This document shows positions 39,525 through 51,142 of a stretch of DNA of 64,000 nt, piece by piece. The stretch spans positions 558,001 through 622,000 of the forward strand of contig OZ345376.1 in NCBI GenBank assembly GCA_977006965.1. The letters are read 5' to 3'. A model generated the notes under the pieces. It had not been told where the DNA came from and ran no database searches. It saw only the letters and a program-made list of their open reading frames with translations. Position 1 is the stretch's first letter; each line of letters opens with the position of its first letter. The translations under genes were made by a program, and so were the position numbers. Origin of the DNA: Phymatolithon calcareum (lineage: Eukaryota > Rhodophyta > Florideophyceae > Hapalidiales).

Positions 39525-42058
39525 CCCGCCCACCCACGACCTTCTCAACGAACACATCTCGACTGCATGCCTTTCTCTTTGTCTTTTGTCCTTCTTGATG
39601 ACAAGCCATAATCAAGTGCTTCCGCGGAAGTCTCTCGGGAAAACCTGAGATCATGGAGCTTGTACAAAAAGCATCAAATTTGTCTGCTTGAAGTTTTCTG
39701 ATAATCGTCCGATCATGTTGGCGTTTCCGCAGCACGCAAGCCCGTGGAATTTGCAAGCACGATTCGGGACCGACGCACCAAGCTCCCGTAGGGCTTGACG
39801 CGCTGGTAAAATTTGGCACGCGATTAGTCCTGTCGTAGTTTTACTGCTAGAAAGGACTCCTTGGTGACCGCTTTGAAAAAGTAAAGAAAACAAATTTTCA
39901 GTAATGGAAAATGCATCACCTTTCATATATTTCACAGGCTTGACTTCTCCGAGCCCGAACAGAATGGAATCGTGGACTCTGATGAACAAACCAGCAATGA
40001 AAGGCTGACGGCGGGATGGTATGAACAAAATTTCGAACTTTGCATTGTGCCCCACAACAATTTGACGCGGTAGCAAAGGAAGCCTGTCGCACGCCGTTTA
40101 GAATAATGGTCCCTTTCGAAATTGATCACACCCTCTTGCGCAAGCCATACATTTCTGATTCCCTTGGAGAGGAAGGACGCCGCGAAGAGGAAACTCGCAA
40201 TCTCTGCCCCTTGTCCACCCGTTCGCATTGAGAGATACATGAGCTTCTGACGGAAACAACAAACAGCGAGAACCGGCCGCATGCATTTTTCCTCATTCGT
40301 GATATCACCTGCGCTTCGCCGAGGGCCTTCTTCGCTCGCAACAGTAGCTCCTCAACACCTGACCGAAAGCGAGACGTAAACCGTCATTCGCATACCTTGG
40401 AGGGGGAAAAATTGCGCCAAGCGGCAGTCGCCGCAAGCGGTACAATGCGACACGGTGGTTCAGGGTAGAGTTTAAGAGCCGGTCACCGAGGGGAACCCGA
40501 TCCATATCGTCGTGCAAACAGAGACCCTGTAAACAGAGTAGGCAATGTAGAAAACGCACTCGTCAGCAGGCAATAAGTCGGAAATCAAATTCGTTTTCCA
40601 GCGTCGGCGATGATGACACTTACCGCACAAAAAGTTCCGGCGTGCACGAACGCACAACTCTCTCGCAAGTACTAAACAGACGATGGGATGATACGCCACG
40701 AAAAGTGCGCCGATATGGAGTGCAGTGCCGCGAACTCTTCGCCTGCCATTTGAACTCGTGCAAACGCATTCCGAACGTCATCGATCGCTGCATGACATAC
40801 ACTGCACACGCACGGCAAAATTGTTCCACAAACCCAAAGAGACATTAATTGGGTAAAACGGCGATAGACCGTGAGATGGTATGCCAAAATGAACCATCGA
40901 CAGGCCGGTTCGAAAGAATTCTCCCATTTGAAAAAGCAACCTTGGCGCACATTCCTCCACGATCTCGCGCACGTGTATAGGAACGACTTGTGGTATGAAG
41001 CTCCAGATGTGCACCAGACGGACAATTAGATATACGAAATTGCCAGATACGAATGAGCGGCTGCACTCACGTTTGGATGTAATGCCATCATGATGGCATC
41101 TGTCTGTGCGAAAAGACAAGAATTTCCTGTAGTGATGGCGTCTGGTTCACGCGGATAGGAACGGCATACACGGATGGTTGGGCGAAGCGGATGGGGAGGG
41201 ATGTAAACGGGGGATTTTTCATTGCGGGAGGTTTTTTAACAAAGTGGTCGAAGTCAGAGCCAATCATTATCGTCCAGAACTTGCCTGACTCCATTTCATA
41301 ATTGTAATTGGTTAAGAGGAACAAACTGCAAATTTAAATTTTACAGCGCTCAGCTGTCGTTGCCCTCGAGGGTAGCGAGCAGTTGCTTCCGCAGGCGATT
41401 TCGAACGTTTGTTATTGACAATTTTTTATCTGGTTCCATTTAAACTGCTTGCTCTGGCGTACGCATTAAGGAGAAAGGTTGTTCTACACTTTCGGCATTT
41501 CCTTTTTCGCTACGAAGGATCAAATCTTGCGCCGTCGATACATCGCTAAGGATCTATTGCGTTCATCGCAAAGTTGCGCATCCGACATTTACTTGAAAAT
41601 AAACAGCATCGAAACGAGAGTAAACAAGCACGGAGAGCACCTTTTGTGCCGCCTTTACGACTATTGTTTGTACACCCATTCTCACCCTTGTCGCTTTGAC
41701 TCGTTGACGAGGAAGCGAAAGTGTTTTGCTCTTGCATTCTTGATGCATGTCTCTTCTGCATGACCGTGCTCATGAACGTGCTTTTGACTCTGAATAACAA
41801 TGTTCGAATAGACCAAAGTGGTCAAGGTTGTCATGAACACGTTGGCTGACTTCGAAGCACTTGCGGTGGACTTGCAAACGGTCTCCTTTACGTAACGGAT
41901 AATGTGCGTTAGTAGGTACCAGAAAGTTGCATCACTACATCCGATTGCTTTCAGAGCATGATCTCTATGATGGTTAGCATAATAATGAGCTTGTACAGCA
42001 GCGACGAGGACATGAGCAGCAAACTCAATCGTAGCATCTGCACTTCCTGCTCCATTGC

Positions 42059-42217
42059 TTCGGGTGGAATCGTCTGATGACTAGCGGCAGGCAGAGAAGA
42101 AGCGTGTGTTCAATTAGCTAGCAGGATAAGCGCCCTGCCGTAATCTAAGTAGAGGTAATAATAGAACCATGTCTTGCTAGCCCCTTAGGGGAATAAAGCA
42201 TTCATCATCATCATCAT
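42059..42217 (+). mobile_element. Short retroelement family 1 (SINE or LINE 3' end), TCA-repeat tail
   Basis: 159 bp ending in repeated TCA, flanked by an 18-bp duplication CACTTCCTGCTCCATTGC (42041-42058 and 42218-42235). Copy 2 has the empty site at 14519-14536. Relatives are at about 47108-47240 and 50461-50604. Confidence 0.9.
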
Positions 42218-42419
42218 CACTTCCTGCTCCATTGCGCGCAGACGGCTTGTGGTCGAAGTGTGTGCGGCCAAGCGCGGGAGCCGTGCTCTTCATTTTTCAA
42301 GTTCATGGCTACGAGATCTGGTATTGGTAGATTTCTTGCGCAGTGTACGGTCATGTTTGAAGACGTGAAGGAAGTGAGGATTCGAGACCTTTTTTTTATG
42401 ACGACTTCTTTGTGGTGGG

Positions 42420-43305
42420 TGTAGTGCCACAGCAGTGATGTGCGGCCTACGTGTTCACGTGTGCAGTGCAGATGCGATGTCCCGTTGTGATGGGAAAACC
42501 CACAACACCAAAACACCACAACAAACACTGAGTCGGTAGCTTGGCAGAGCTTGGTAGTTCGCAGCGGATGAAGGCACGAATGCGTTCACACCCGCTGGGC
42601 GATGCCGAATGGGGGCTGTCAGCCCCTCGGCTTAATGAAGATCTTGGTCGCGCTCACGAGCGCGTGAGTATGAGTAAACGGTTTCGGGCGGTCAACTTCC
42701 GGCACTCGCCGGGAACACGACACACACAGCTTCTAGGGGCTTGGCCTTCGCGCGCTCGTCCTTGACGGACGGCGTCAGCGGGCGCGAGCTCGCGCTTAGA
42801 GCCGGGGTGCTCGCTCTTGCGGCGCACGGTGGACGCCCGGAAAAGCAAAAACAGGAAACGAATGCAAAGGTTTAGCACAATAGGGGTCTTGCTTGGGTTC
42901 TGCTACAAATGCAGCGAAACGAAAGAAGTGCGGTCGTGAAGATCAACCACGGTGGTTTGCACAATGCAACTTCCACGCGCGATGACCGAGCAGGAGGTTT
43001 GGGCTTGGAGTGGATCGCGGCAACGGTCCTGTGGGGTGGTCGCGGTTGAAGGCGACGTCACCGAACAGCAAGATTTGAACACCGAAGTTCTCCGCCGGTT
43101 TACTTTGGCGGATCTAGATTCTAGCTATATATTATATTACGTAGCGAAGCGATGAGGAACCAGCATAGTATGCTCCTGATTGGTTGTTATCGGCGCTTGC
43201 TCATTGATTATGATTCGTGCACTACCCACCACCTCATTGGGCACTGGGCCCACATCCGGACAATCCACGCGAGGACCGAAAAACCCCCTACTGTAGGGCT
43301 CCACA
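42420..43305. mobile_element. Solo LTR, 886 bp
   Basis: Starts TGTAGTGCC and ends CTCCACA (TG...CA), flanked by the 5-bp duplication GTGGG (42415-42419 and 43306-43310). Copy 2 has the empty site at 14721-14725. A TATATATTATAT stretch near 43126 could be its promoter. No coding region. Confidence 0.82.
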
Positions 43306-43912
43306 GTGGGAAAGGTTTTCTCAGAATCAAGTTCCAAGCATGCAAATTGTACACTATGTGCTCCACTTAATGTTGCCTCGCGTGGATGGTCTTGCGAGCT
43401 CCTGTCATGTTCTTGGAGTGCCGGTTCTTCCTCTTTCTGCGGTTTTCGCACAGTTATATTACGCAATGTTATCGTCTTGCGAAATGAAGCTGTCCCTCTA
43501 AAGACTCATTTACACCGTTGGTGAGCTGAGTTTCAATTTGGCGTTACGAACTTTTTTGTTTTGGGTATGTTACTGTGCTTGATCAGGTGGATGTAATGGC
43601 CTGTGTAGACTATGCGCATGATCATATATGCACTTTTCGTGTTACGCGCACATTTGCTACGACGGCAAATTCCAATCGAGTAACTCTCGTTTTACACTTG
43701 CTCCGTGCGCTGCTTTCGCAGACTCGCCTGCATTTCGACGCGGCGATAAATCATCGGCCTCTCACGTCGTGCCCCAGTTTGTTATGGAGGGCTTGGACAT
43801 ATTTTCCTTTCTTCTGACTTCAGATTATTCCTGGCCGACGAGGATCGACGAATATCTCGACATGCCGAGACTTCATGTAATGCTGCAACTCTAACTTCAG
43901 GAGAGATGAAAA

Positions 43913-44602
43913 CAATATCTTTACTGAGCAGGACCTACTGATGTTCAGCACATCTACTAAACATCAGAAAGTAGCCTGCAGGCACCATGCTAATCAGCTG
44001 TGCCTTGGCCTCCGTCAAGGCTTCCTCATCGAATGTTCTATAATTACCTATTCCGAAGTTGGCTGAGGTGCGTTCCTAAATCTTCGCTTATCTTTCACGA
44101 GCGTATGTATGTATGCTTGATGCCTCCGGGTCCTGCTCCTCCCAGATGCTGTTCTCCAGAAAGGAGAGCCCTGTGATTCGCGGCGTACTGCTGCGTGCTA
44201 TTCCAGGGAGGGAGGGTGGGTGAGAAAGGAAAGCCCTGCCCGATTTCATGGCATTGTCGTCGCCGCACGCCTCTTATAGTCTTCCAAGTGCGCTGGTGCT
44301 CGCCCAGACTGTCGGTAGTACGCGGCGCCGGCTCAGCGAATCTTTCCGTTCGCAATAATTTTGGCCCCGAGTGTCGCCCTCGTGCTGTCGTTCGCTTTCA
44401 TCCGCCTCGATAACGGGATAGTCGAACGAACGTACGTGGGTAATGGCTTTTCCTTGACCTACACTTCCGCCCATTTTGCGTGGATACATCCGTTGGCTCT
44501 TGCCACCCATGCATGACGAATCCGGTCATACCCTCGCTGACTGGTTCGCAGCTTCGCACGCCGCTTGTGTCTTCACCAATAGTAGCATATGATACCATAT
44601 GC
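43913..44602. mobile_element. Unclassified 690-bp insertion in unit 3
   Basis: Flanked by ATGAAAA (43906-43912 and 44603-44609). Copy 2 reads across with one ATGAAAA at about 15326. No inverted or TG...CA termini, poly-A tail or frame identifies its class. Confidence 0.65.
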
Positions 44603-46146
44603 ATGAAAAAATTTGAGGCAACTTGGACCTGGCGATGAATCTCTGCTGACCGGGATAATCCAAACATCGAAGTCTATCATAATCTGTTCTGATCACTACT
44701 GTCCAATCATCAATCGAACAGTGTTATATTTCGTCGTTGAAATTCCCGATACGGGGAATTTCAACGACGAAATGCATTTCGGACAGCAAGCGTCGCCGAC
44801 GCTGCTGTGTGGTATTTTTCAAATATTTTTCGGTAACAATGGGTCTAGCATTCCTTGACATATTGTCCTGACTTCCGCTCTCTCTTCGCGGTCAGCACCG
44901 TAGCCTCTGCACTACAAAAGTCCCCAAGCAGTACCGTGATGTAGCCATTCCACCATCGTAACGATCAAGCTCTCTAACCTGCACAAGCGACCCCTGCCTG
45001 ACATACTCTGAAGAGAACTCCTGGACAATCCGCAGAACTTCGACTCTTCCAGCTCACATCAACCTCGAATTCGTGCACTGCAGCAATAATGTTTGAAATT
45101 CTCAGAGTTCTTTTCGTCGTCGTCAATGTTCTGGACCTCGTCCTTCTGGTCAACTGGTAATCGACCGCTCTTGACGCCGCCTCTGCGCACACCCCGTCCA
45201 ACTAGTCGTCAACTCCGCTCGAAATATCCGCTTTGAAATCTGAGCTGTTCGAATATTCTGCTCGCCATGTTCATGGCAAATGACTATGCCTGCGATGCAG
45301 TGCCCGTTCTTTTGTTTGCGAGGATCATTGCGCTCTCTGTCCGTTTTCGGGCGCATCGAAAGGTCTTGCTGTACTCTGTGACAGTCCAGTACCTCGGTTC
45401 GTTTCTTTAGAGCTACGAATCTCATTACATATGTGTCTGGCTACGGCGATTAACTTATCTGCAGGCATGCTGACAATCTGTAAATAAACTAACCTCATTC
45501 TGTCGAATTAGCGTGATCCCCGAATATCGTTGATTGTTCCCCACGGTCGCCGTCTTCGAAAATCAAGCACAATTGAAAGGAACACTGCGGCTTTTTGCTC
45601 TTTTACAATAGCACGGAACGACGATGGCCGAATCCCCGGATTCGTGTGGAAGGACTCGCATCATGTCAGAGAAAACAAAGGAAATAGCCGTGGAAATGTT
45701 CCTTGGGCAGGTGAATCAGCCCCCGACAAACAGCACCGGGGGGGGGGGACGGAAACTGAGCTAGCGCGCTTACGTAAATATCGCCCAAATGCGTGGTTAA
45801 CGAGGGCAGACGATGTTGAAGTGGGATTTACTGTATTCACTTGATTCCAACTGGCCTGCTTATTGGGATGGACCTATATTCTAGTTTACATGGTGTCCAC
45901 CTACCAATAGATCCACAACGGGAGCTCGAAACTGTTTCGGTTAGCGAGAAAGGCGTTCCTTGATTGCTTGTGCTCTCGCAATCTGCACTGTTCGACAACG
46001 AACTTAATACGGTTCGGTTTGCTGTAGATTCGAGCTAATACGCCATTGACGCACGAATTTGTCTTCTCGACTTCACCTCCACTTACCTTTTACTATGTCA
46101 TGAACGTTAAAGAGTAATGTCTGCCTAGCTCATGATCGCCAGCAGA

Positions 46147-46245
46147 AGTTTATTTAAAATCCTCACAGTCTTACGAATATACGGGCAAGGCTTCCTCAGT
46201 TGCTACATTCCAGTTTGTAGACCGTCGAAACCTACCGCCTGTCAT
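46147..46245 (-). mobile_element. SINE family 2 fragment
   Basis: Starts AAGTTTATTTAAAATCCTCACAG, a diverged truncated copy of the SINE at 10997-11213. It marks the end of collinearity of unit 3. Confidence 0.65.
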
Positions 46246-46380
46246 AGGCGATGAGGGAAAGTTTGGATCCTAGACCGCCCTACCTTCTACGTGATGTTCT
46301 TGTAGGGTTCGTTGCTGGTGTCCCCGCTATTAGGCTTCGTGTCCTGAGAGACATCTACTTGACTTCTCGTATCTTGATTT

Positions 46381-46939
46381 CAAAGCAGTCCTTCTTCGTT
46401 TTCCATGCACTCGATGATGGTCTTGCTGAATAGCAAAAGCTCATTAAGTACTTTCTCGGTATCCAGTCTGTTGTCGCCGTTCAGGTCATATCCTGACAGA
46501 ATGATATCTAGGGTTATCGAACTCTGTTTCCAAAATTTTCCGCTATGCTTGTTGTAGACACCTGCTGAAATGTTCCGCAGACGTATTGAAGAGCTAATTG
46601 CCTGTGCTTCATTTTAGGGAGTTTGAAGATCGCCGATATCTCGCTCGTCTTGTCGTACGGGATTCTCCTCTTCCTCTTCAATTCTGGGCGATGTCCTTCC
46701 ATTGTAAGTAATTGTGATCGAAGCGTTTCGGCAGACCGTTTTGCTTGAATGCGTTTGGCTGCTTCCACAAACGGCTCTTTGGTGCCCATAGGGACAATGT
46801 CGTGCCTGGTAGACTGGAGCTCTTGACCGTTTCTGCTCTCAAGCGGTTTTTCTAGGTGCCTCTCTTTTCGTCCCTTGTTCTCCTCAGCATCTTGAAAGCA
46901 AGGATTTCCGGTTATCGATTGGAGGCTTGGATTCGGCAC
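46381..46939 (-). pseudogene. Unknown protein fragment with EF-hand-like end
   Basis: Minus-strand frame 46514-46939 (basic, Lys/Arg-rich, no known domain) is followed in another frame by LSGYDLNGDNRLDTEKVLNE and LFSKTIIECMENEEGLL (about 46381-46505). The DLNGDNRLDTEK segment has the D-x-N-x-D spacing and central hydrophobic residue of an EF-hand loop, but Lys instead of Glu at position 12. A related piece is at 47252-47377 on the other strand. Two related copies suggest a repeated element or gene family. A frameshift separates the parts. Confidence 0.4.
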
Positions 46940-47107
46940 AGAAGTCGGAGTCTGTATGAGACACGTAATGCCTACCGGGGTCTGCGCTACAGCCTACAAC
47001 CGAGTCATTTTTGCTATACTTATGGTTCAACATTTGGTGATGCCGATAAGAAGTGATGTTCAGTGGACAGAGCTACTCGCGGATCGTGGAACCAGCACGT
47101 TTGCTCC

Positions 47108-47240
47108 CGTTGGAATCGAATCGTATCTCGAGCGGCAGACAGGGATGCAGAAGTGCTTTCCTAATTACCTAGCAAAAATAACGCCCTGTCGTAGGCTAGT
47201 AGAAGATAATGCAGCAATAAAGCACTACCGTGCGAGAGAG
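47108..47240 (+). mobile_element. Short retroelement family 1, second copy
   Basis: Shares TAACGCCCTGTCGTA and GCAATAAAGCACT with the reversed copy at 50461-50604. It can be read as CFPNYLAKITPCR; the other copy reads CFLNYLAEITPCR, so the family may be the 3' coding end of a LINE. Confidence 0.65.
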
Positions 47241-47251
47241 CCAGAGAGCAT

Positions 47252-47377
47252 ATGGAGACCCTTGAACGCACGCTAGTAGGGTACGACCTAGAAGGAGAAA
47301 AACGACTAGAACCCGAAAAGGCGCTAGATGAGCTCTTAATATTTAGCAAGACTCTCATAGCGCGCATGGAGAACTAA
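47252..47377 (+). pseudogene. Fragment related to 46381-46505
   Basis: 41-codon frame METLERTLVGYDLEGEKRLE, then EKALDELLIFSKTLIARMEN and TAA. It aligns with the minus-strand piece YDLNGDNRLDTEK. Here the EF-hand-like acidic positions are partly lost (EGEK for NGDN). Confidence 0.45.
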
Positions 47378-47378
47378 G

Positions 47379-47599
47379 AAGGCCTGTATTGATTCGCATA
47401 AAGCAAGGCAAAAACCGGTCGAGTCCAAGCACCAACACTCCTGTAGAGGACTGAGATAGGATTACTTTGAATCCTGAGTTTTCCCGTCCGCGATTCTAGT
47501 GGGCGTTTCGTGAGCTGCACAAAGGTAGGTAGCATCAGAGGAAGCCGTGACCATATTTTCGGAAGTCTGTGGGGCTTTTAAATAAACTTGGAAAAAAAA
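47379..47599 (+). mobile_element. SINE family 2, full copy outside the units
   Basis: Starts GGCCTGTATTGATTCGC and ends TTTTAAATAAACTTGGAAAAAAA. About the same length as the copies in units 1-3. The short target duplication is unclear. Confidence 0.82.
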
Positions 47600-48924
47600 C
47601 TACCTTGCGAGCCCCATCGAGGAGAAGCAGTTTACATACATACATGGACAGGGGTTTACCACAGGACCCCCTCAGTCCGAGTTTGTAGATCAATCTCTGG
47701 ATGGGTTTTCGGAGCGTACGAGCAACATTCCGAGCATCTGGGAGGATGTTCCCGCTATCCTATTTGTAGACAACGTTCTGTCGTGAGCGAAAACACCCGC
47801 TGCAATGCAATACAGGCTGGACATAGCTTCTCACTGGGCCGAAGAGCGCGGGGTGACATGGAATACGAAACTAGGCAATAGTGAGATTCTAGAATTGGAG
47901 GAAAGAGCACGTGTGACGTAGAGATTCTGAAAACGTTTTGAACAACACCTGGAGCTTGCGAAACGTGGACTCGGCAATGAGTATTATTCCTTGCCAAATT
48001 TTGACTAGATGAATAGACTTTTCAATACTTTGCGTCCCGAAGATTGTACATTTCTTGCTCCTTCCGTGATTTTAGTGACACAGTCGAACCGTTTGGAAGA
48101 GTTGTGACACTGAAATGCAATTCTTGGAAAATAGAGACACCAACGCATGCTTTATATACTTGACTCCTCAAAAATATAGTGAAATAATTAAGGGGCATTG
48201 CATTTCCCTAATTTTTTCCAGGGGTCTCCGACCTTTTTTTCTGTGGTCCAATAGGATGTTAACTTTTTTTGCCAACACTTTCCCTATTCCCTCGAGATCG
48301 TTCCCTACGGCCCCTAGTCCCTAATTTAGGGTTCCCCACATGAGGAACCCAACGCTAGCAATCGCTCCCTATCATACAGGTCGGAAGTCCAAAAGAATCA
48401 TACACTCACGTCTCAAACTTGATAGCCACCGGAAAAGGTACTTCTCCCAAACTTGAGCTGCACCAGCTAGTGGCTACCCTGGTGTCCTATACTTTGCAGC
48501 CGACCGCCCTTGCGGTTAATAGACGGCGATTGGACATCCTCACCCTAGATTAAAGTACGCGAGCGGGTCCCCATAGGCAAGGAATAAAGTTTTCCCAGTC
48601 TCTCTACATTGTTACCGTCGTGAGAAAACGAGTTCTACCCAGCGTGCTACCTGCAAGAGCATCTCTTCCGGTATTATTTCTCTGTCACTGCTATAGGCAA
48701 ATCCTCTCTGTTTCCCTTTCAGTCCGATCACGGCAATCAATATTGCCAATTGGCAATAGGACTTTTCAACCCGCACGAGATACGATTCGGTCTATCAAAA
48801 AGTGCGCAACGAGTCACACGTGCACTTTTTAACAGAGAAATTCGAACCAAGGAGGTCATGAGTAACCAAACTACGCTACATTAGAAAACTGTTCGAAAAG
48901 CTAGCCCTGCTTCTCCTAGGTGAG
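47600..48924. other. No gene recognised
   Basis: Only short frames occur here. 48420-48600 ends in GGAATAAAGTTTTCCC and might be another short retroelement, but ends and duplications are not visible. Confidence 0.4.
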
Positions 48925-49870
48925 CAGGGGTCGGTTAAAATGGATTGACATTGCAATGAATTGCAATCCTCAATAGAAATCGAAGACTGGGTCATTCTGC
49001 AGCATTGCAAGTTGCATTGCGCCATCTTTGGTGATTTCAATACCGATTGCTGAAGTGGCTACACTAATTTAGGTACCCTAACTACGTACCAGTCGTGCGC
49101 CAGCTGACCACGAATCGTCGACATCCCGGCAACAGTACATGTAAGGCATGCTTTCATTGATTATACCGTGCTGGCTATTTCCTTACAACTTCACTGTCGA
49201 CTCCACGTGATAACAATGATCTTTCCGAAGAAGAAAAGGACGCAGTGTCAACTCTGAAAGCTAAGTCGATTAACGAAATTGTTACTCGTGTGGAAGAAGA
49301 CATGTCGACGGAGACCCCGTCCATGGTACAGCGTCTTGTTAAGTGCCGTAAAACGGGAGGACGGGAGGAAGACTATGTCAACTGTGATTTTGTTATGGGT
49401 TCGGTTGCAGAGGTAGAGTGCCTCTGGAGTATTGCGAAATACTTTCTAACCGAGAACAGACGGAGGATGACTCCTCAACTGTTCGATGCGCTAGTGTTCT
49501 TGAAAGTTAACAACCGCTTTTGGGACGCGGAGCTGGTATGCAAAACTATCACCGAGAATCGTTCGGAAAATGCGAAAGCGCGCATGAGAGACCATGAAAT
49601 TAACGTAGAAAAGTCGTATAGTGTTTAATGGGAGTGCTTTGTGTCTTGTAGTTGGGCTTTGTAGTGCCGTGAATGTGTGGCTGTTTCTGTTGTAGTGTTT
49701 TATGCTTTACATGACCAATAAACGATATTCATCGCCCGAGATTATTGCAATTTGGATTTCTACGACTACCAGTATTGGAATTCGCATTGCATCGCCGTGT
49801 GAGACGCCCTCCGCATTGGGTATTGTATCTTTTTCTCCAATCGCTTGCAATGGCATTGTTCCGATCCCTG
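48925..49870 (+). mobile_element. hAT element, non-autonomous, 946 bp
   Basis: Begins CAGGGGTCGG and ends CCGATCCCTG, with a perfect 8-bp duplication TAGGTGAG (48917-48924 and 49871-49878). TTGCAATG-type words repeat near both ends. It carries the transposase C-terminus only. Confidence 0.94.
49245..49628 (+). pseudogene. hAT transposase C-terminal (dimerisation) fragment
   Basis: The frame is open upstream to about 49200 without a clear ATG. It contains VNCDFVMGSVAEVECLWSIA, KYFLTENRRRMTPQLFDALV and FLKVNNRFWD, matching the hAT C-terminal dimerisation region (xxVERLWSxAKxxLTxxRxxM, then LFLKxNxxxWD). In the family this forms part of the catalytic fold, contributing the last acidic residue (here the E of EVE). 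The DDE core and BED finger are missing. The frame ends at 49628 after VEKSYSV. Confidence 0.8.
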
Positions 49871-50460
49871 TAGGTGAGGCGTTTGGAGCGTTTAAATAAA
49901 TCATCGCATATACATAAAGTGCTGCCCAGACCCCACTCGATAGTACATCCTGTGCCTCCAGTGAATGTAAATTTACATTTAGTGATGAGTCATGATAGTG
50001 GCTATCAAACGCGTGGACAATGCGAACTGAATCATGCAGCGGGGCGCAAAGCAGTGATTCGTTTTTGGGCTTGCTCTCGATATGGAGGGAAAGTGGGCAA
50101 GAGGAACAATCGCTGGATATCCTACAAGACATTATTGCGAGGCATCATCTGCTCTAGGAATGACCAACTCCCCGAACCAACCACGCTGATATGACCTCTT
50201 CGTCTCTGACCTCTCCGTCTCACCCTCCAATATTAATGAAAAATTTTACTATGAAATTTGAGACTAATATAATTTATTGGTGCTCGCCCGCTATTATGAT
50301 ATCGCTTAGTCATTCGGCACTTTTTCATTGGCTTATCTCGAAGAGCAGAATCTTTATTCTGTTTGTCGTACAGCTGTATGCAGATGTACATGTACAGCTG
50401 TATTTTACGCCCAAGAAAAAGAATATCATACGTGTATGTATGCATGTAAATTGATTTCTC

Positions 50461-50604
50461 GCCGCTGATAGGGCTCGCAAGGCAGTGCTTTATTGCTGAA
50501 TTATCTTCTACTTAGATTACGACAGGGCGTTATTTCTGCTAGATAATTAAGAAAGCACTCCTTCTCTGCCTGTCGCTCAAAATTCGAATCGATTCCACCC
50601 GGAG
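50461..50604 (-). mobile_element. Short retroelement family 1, third copy
   Basis: Reverse orientation. Read on the minus strand it has GGGTGGAATCGATTC, TAACGCCCTGTCGTAATC and GCAATAAAGCACTGCC. It lies just upstream of unit 4. Confidence 0.7.
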
Positions 50605-50893
50605 TACGTACATGTTAGAAATGAAGGCGGCAATTGCCGAAATGTGATTTCGTCACAGGCAACGGGCGACCTCCCCAGCAGCGCAAACGAATGCGCGGCC
50701 ACTTACCTTACTGTACAGTCTGGGAAAGTGAGTGACGTTTACAATCATCGATTTAGTGCTGCACTCAAGCGTTGCGTATCTTTGTTGACAAAAGAGTTGC
50801 ATCTGAGAACAGCAATAGCTCTCACTAGTGCCCATGCACGCAGGCTCCGTACTGGTCGAAGATAAAGCCGTACACTAGCGTCGAATGTGAGCC

Positions 50894-50901
50894 TATAAAA
50901 T
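50894..50901 (+). promoter_or_regulatory. TATA box of GTPase copy 4
   Basis: TATAAAAT, 249 bp upstream of ATG 51143, followed by TTTAGTCAATA about 30 bases on. Spacing is conserved although the region further upstream has diverged strongly. Confidence 0.75.
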
Positions 50902-51142
50902 GGCACCCCCGCTCGAAAAACTTTAGTCAATATGAATATCACCGTAGTACAAGAGTCGAACCGCAACCTCTCGTACTCATTGCATTCTGCAAATTACCAG
51001 CACAGCAAACATCACTGGGACACTAATCTCACGAGTTTGTGTACCACCTCATCCCCTCTACATCACACTCCAGAACACAATATTTCGCAGCTGTGGAGAC
51101 AAATCAGTCCTCTCATTCTGTACGAAATTCGAGCAACCAAGC

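Larger units (their letters stand above)
33715..39895 (+). mobile_element. DIRS-like tyrosine-recombinase retrotransposon, 6.2 kb
   Basis: Inserted in unit 3 between ...GAAGACTTTC and AGTAATGG, which are contiguous in copy 2 at 12131-12146. It encodes ORF1, reverse transcriptase/RNase H and tyrosine recombinase in that order. A 272-bp sequence is repeated directly without indels at 33715-33986 and 39253-39524. About 370 bp follow the second copy with no counterpart that I can find elsewhere in the element. No long target duplication is seen, as expected for tyrosine-recombinase integration. It is itself interrupted by the piggyBac-like element 36344-37622. Confidence 0.9.
33502..41105 (-). 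pseudogene. Possible decayed spliced gene of the unit (copy 3), split by the DIRS-like element
   Basis: The 5' pieces are at about 39900-41105 and the 3' hydrophobic piece at 33502-33640. The DIRS-like element (33715-39895) sits between them. In the terminal piece one leucine of the hydrophobic tail reads methionine. Any gene here is certainly broken. See 1830-3240 for the candidate exons. Confidence 0.22.
26840..46146 (+). repeat. GTPase unit copy 3 with nested insertions
   Basis: Collinear with copy 2 (spacer through 17935) once the following are removed: MITE 27188-27267, Tigger 27521-29620, DIRS-like 33715-39895, short retroelement 42059-42217, solo LTR 42420-43305 and an unclassified insert 43913-44602. 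It lacks the MITE 7398-7951, the MULE 426-1476, the element 15520-16530 and about 216 bp matching 13374-13590. Confidence 0.88.
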
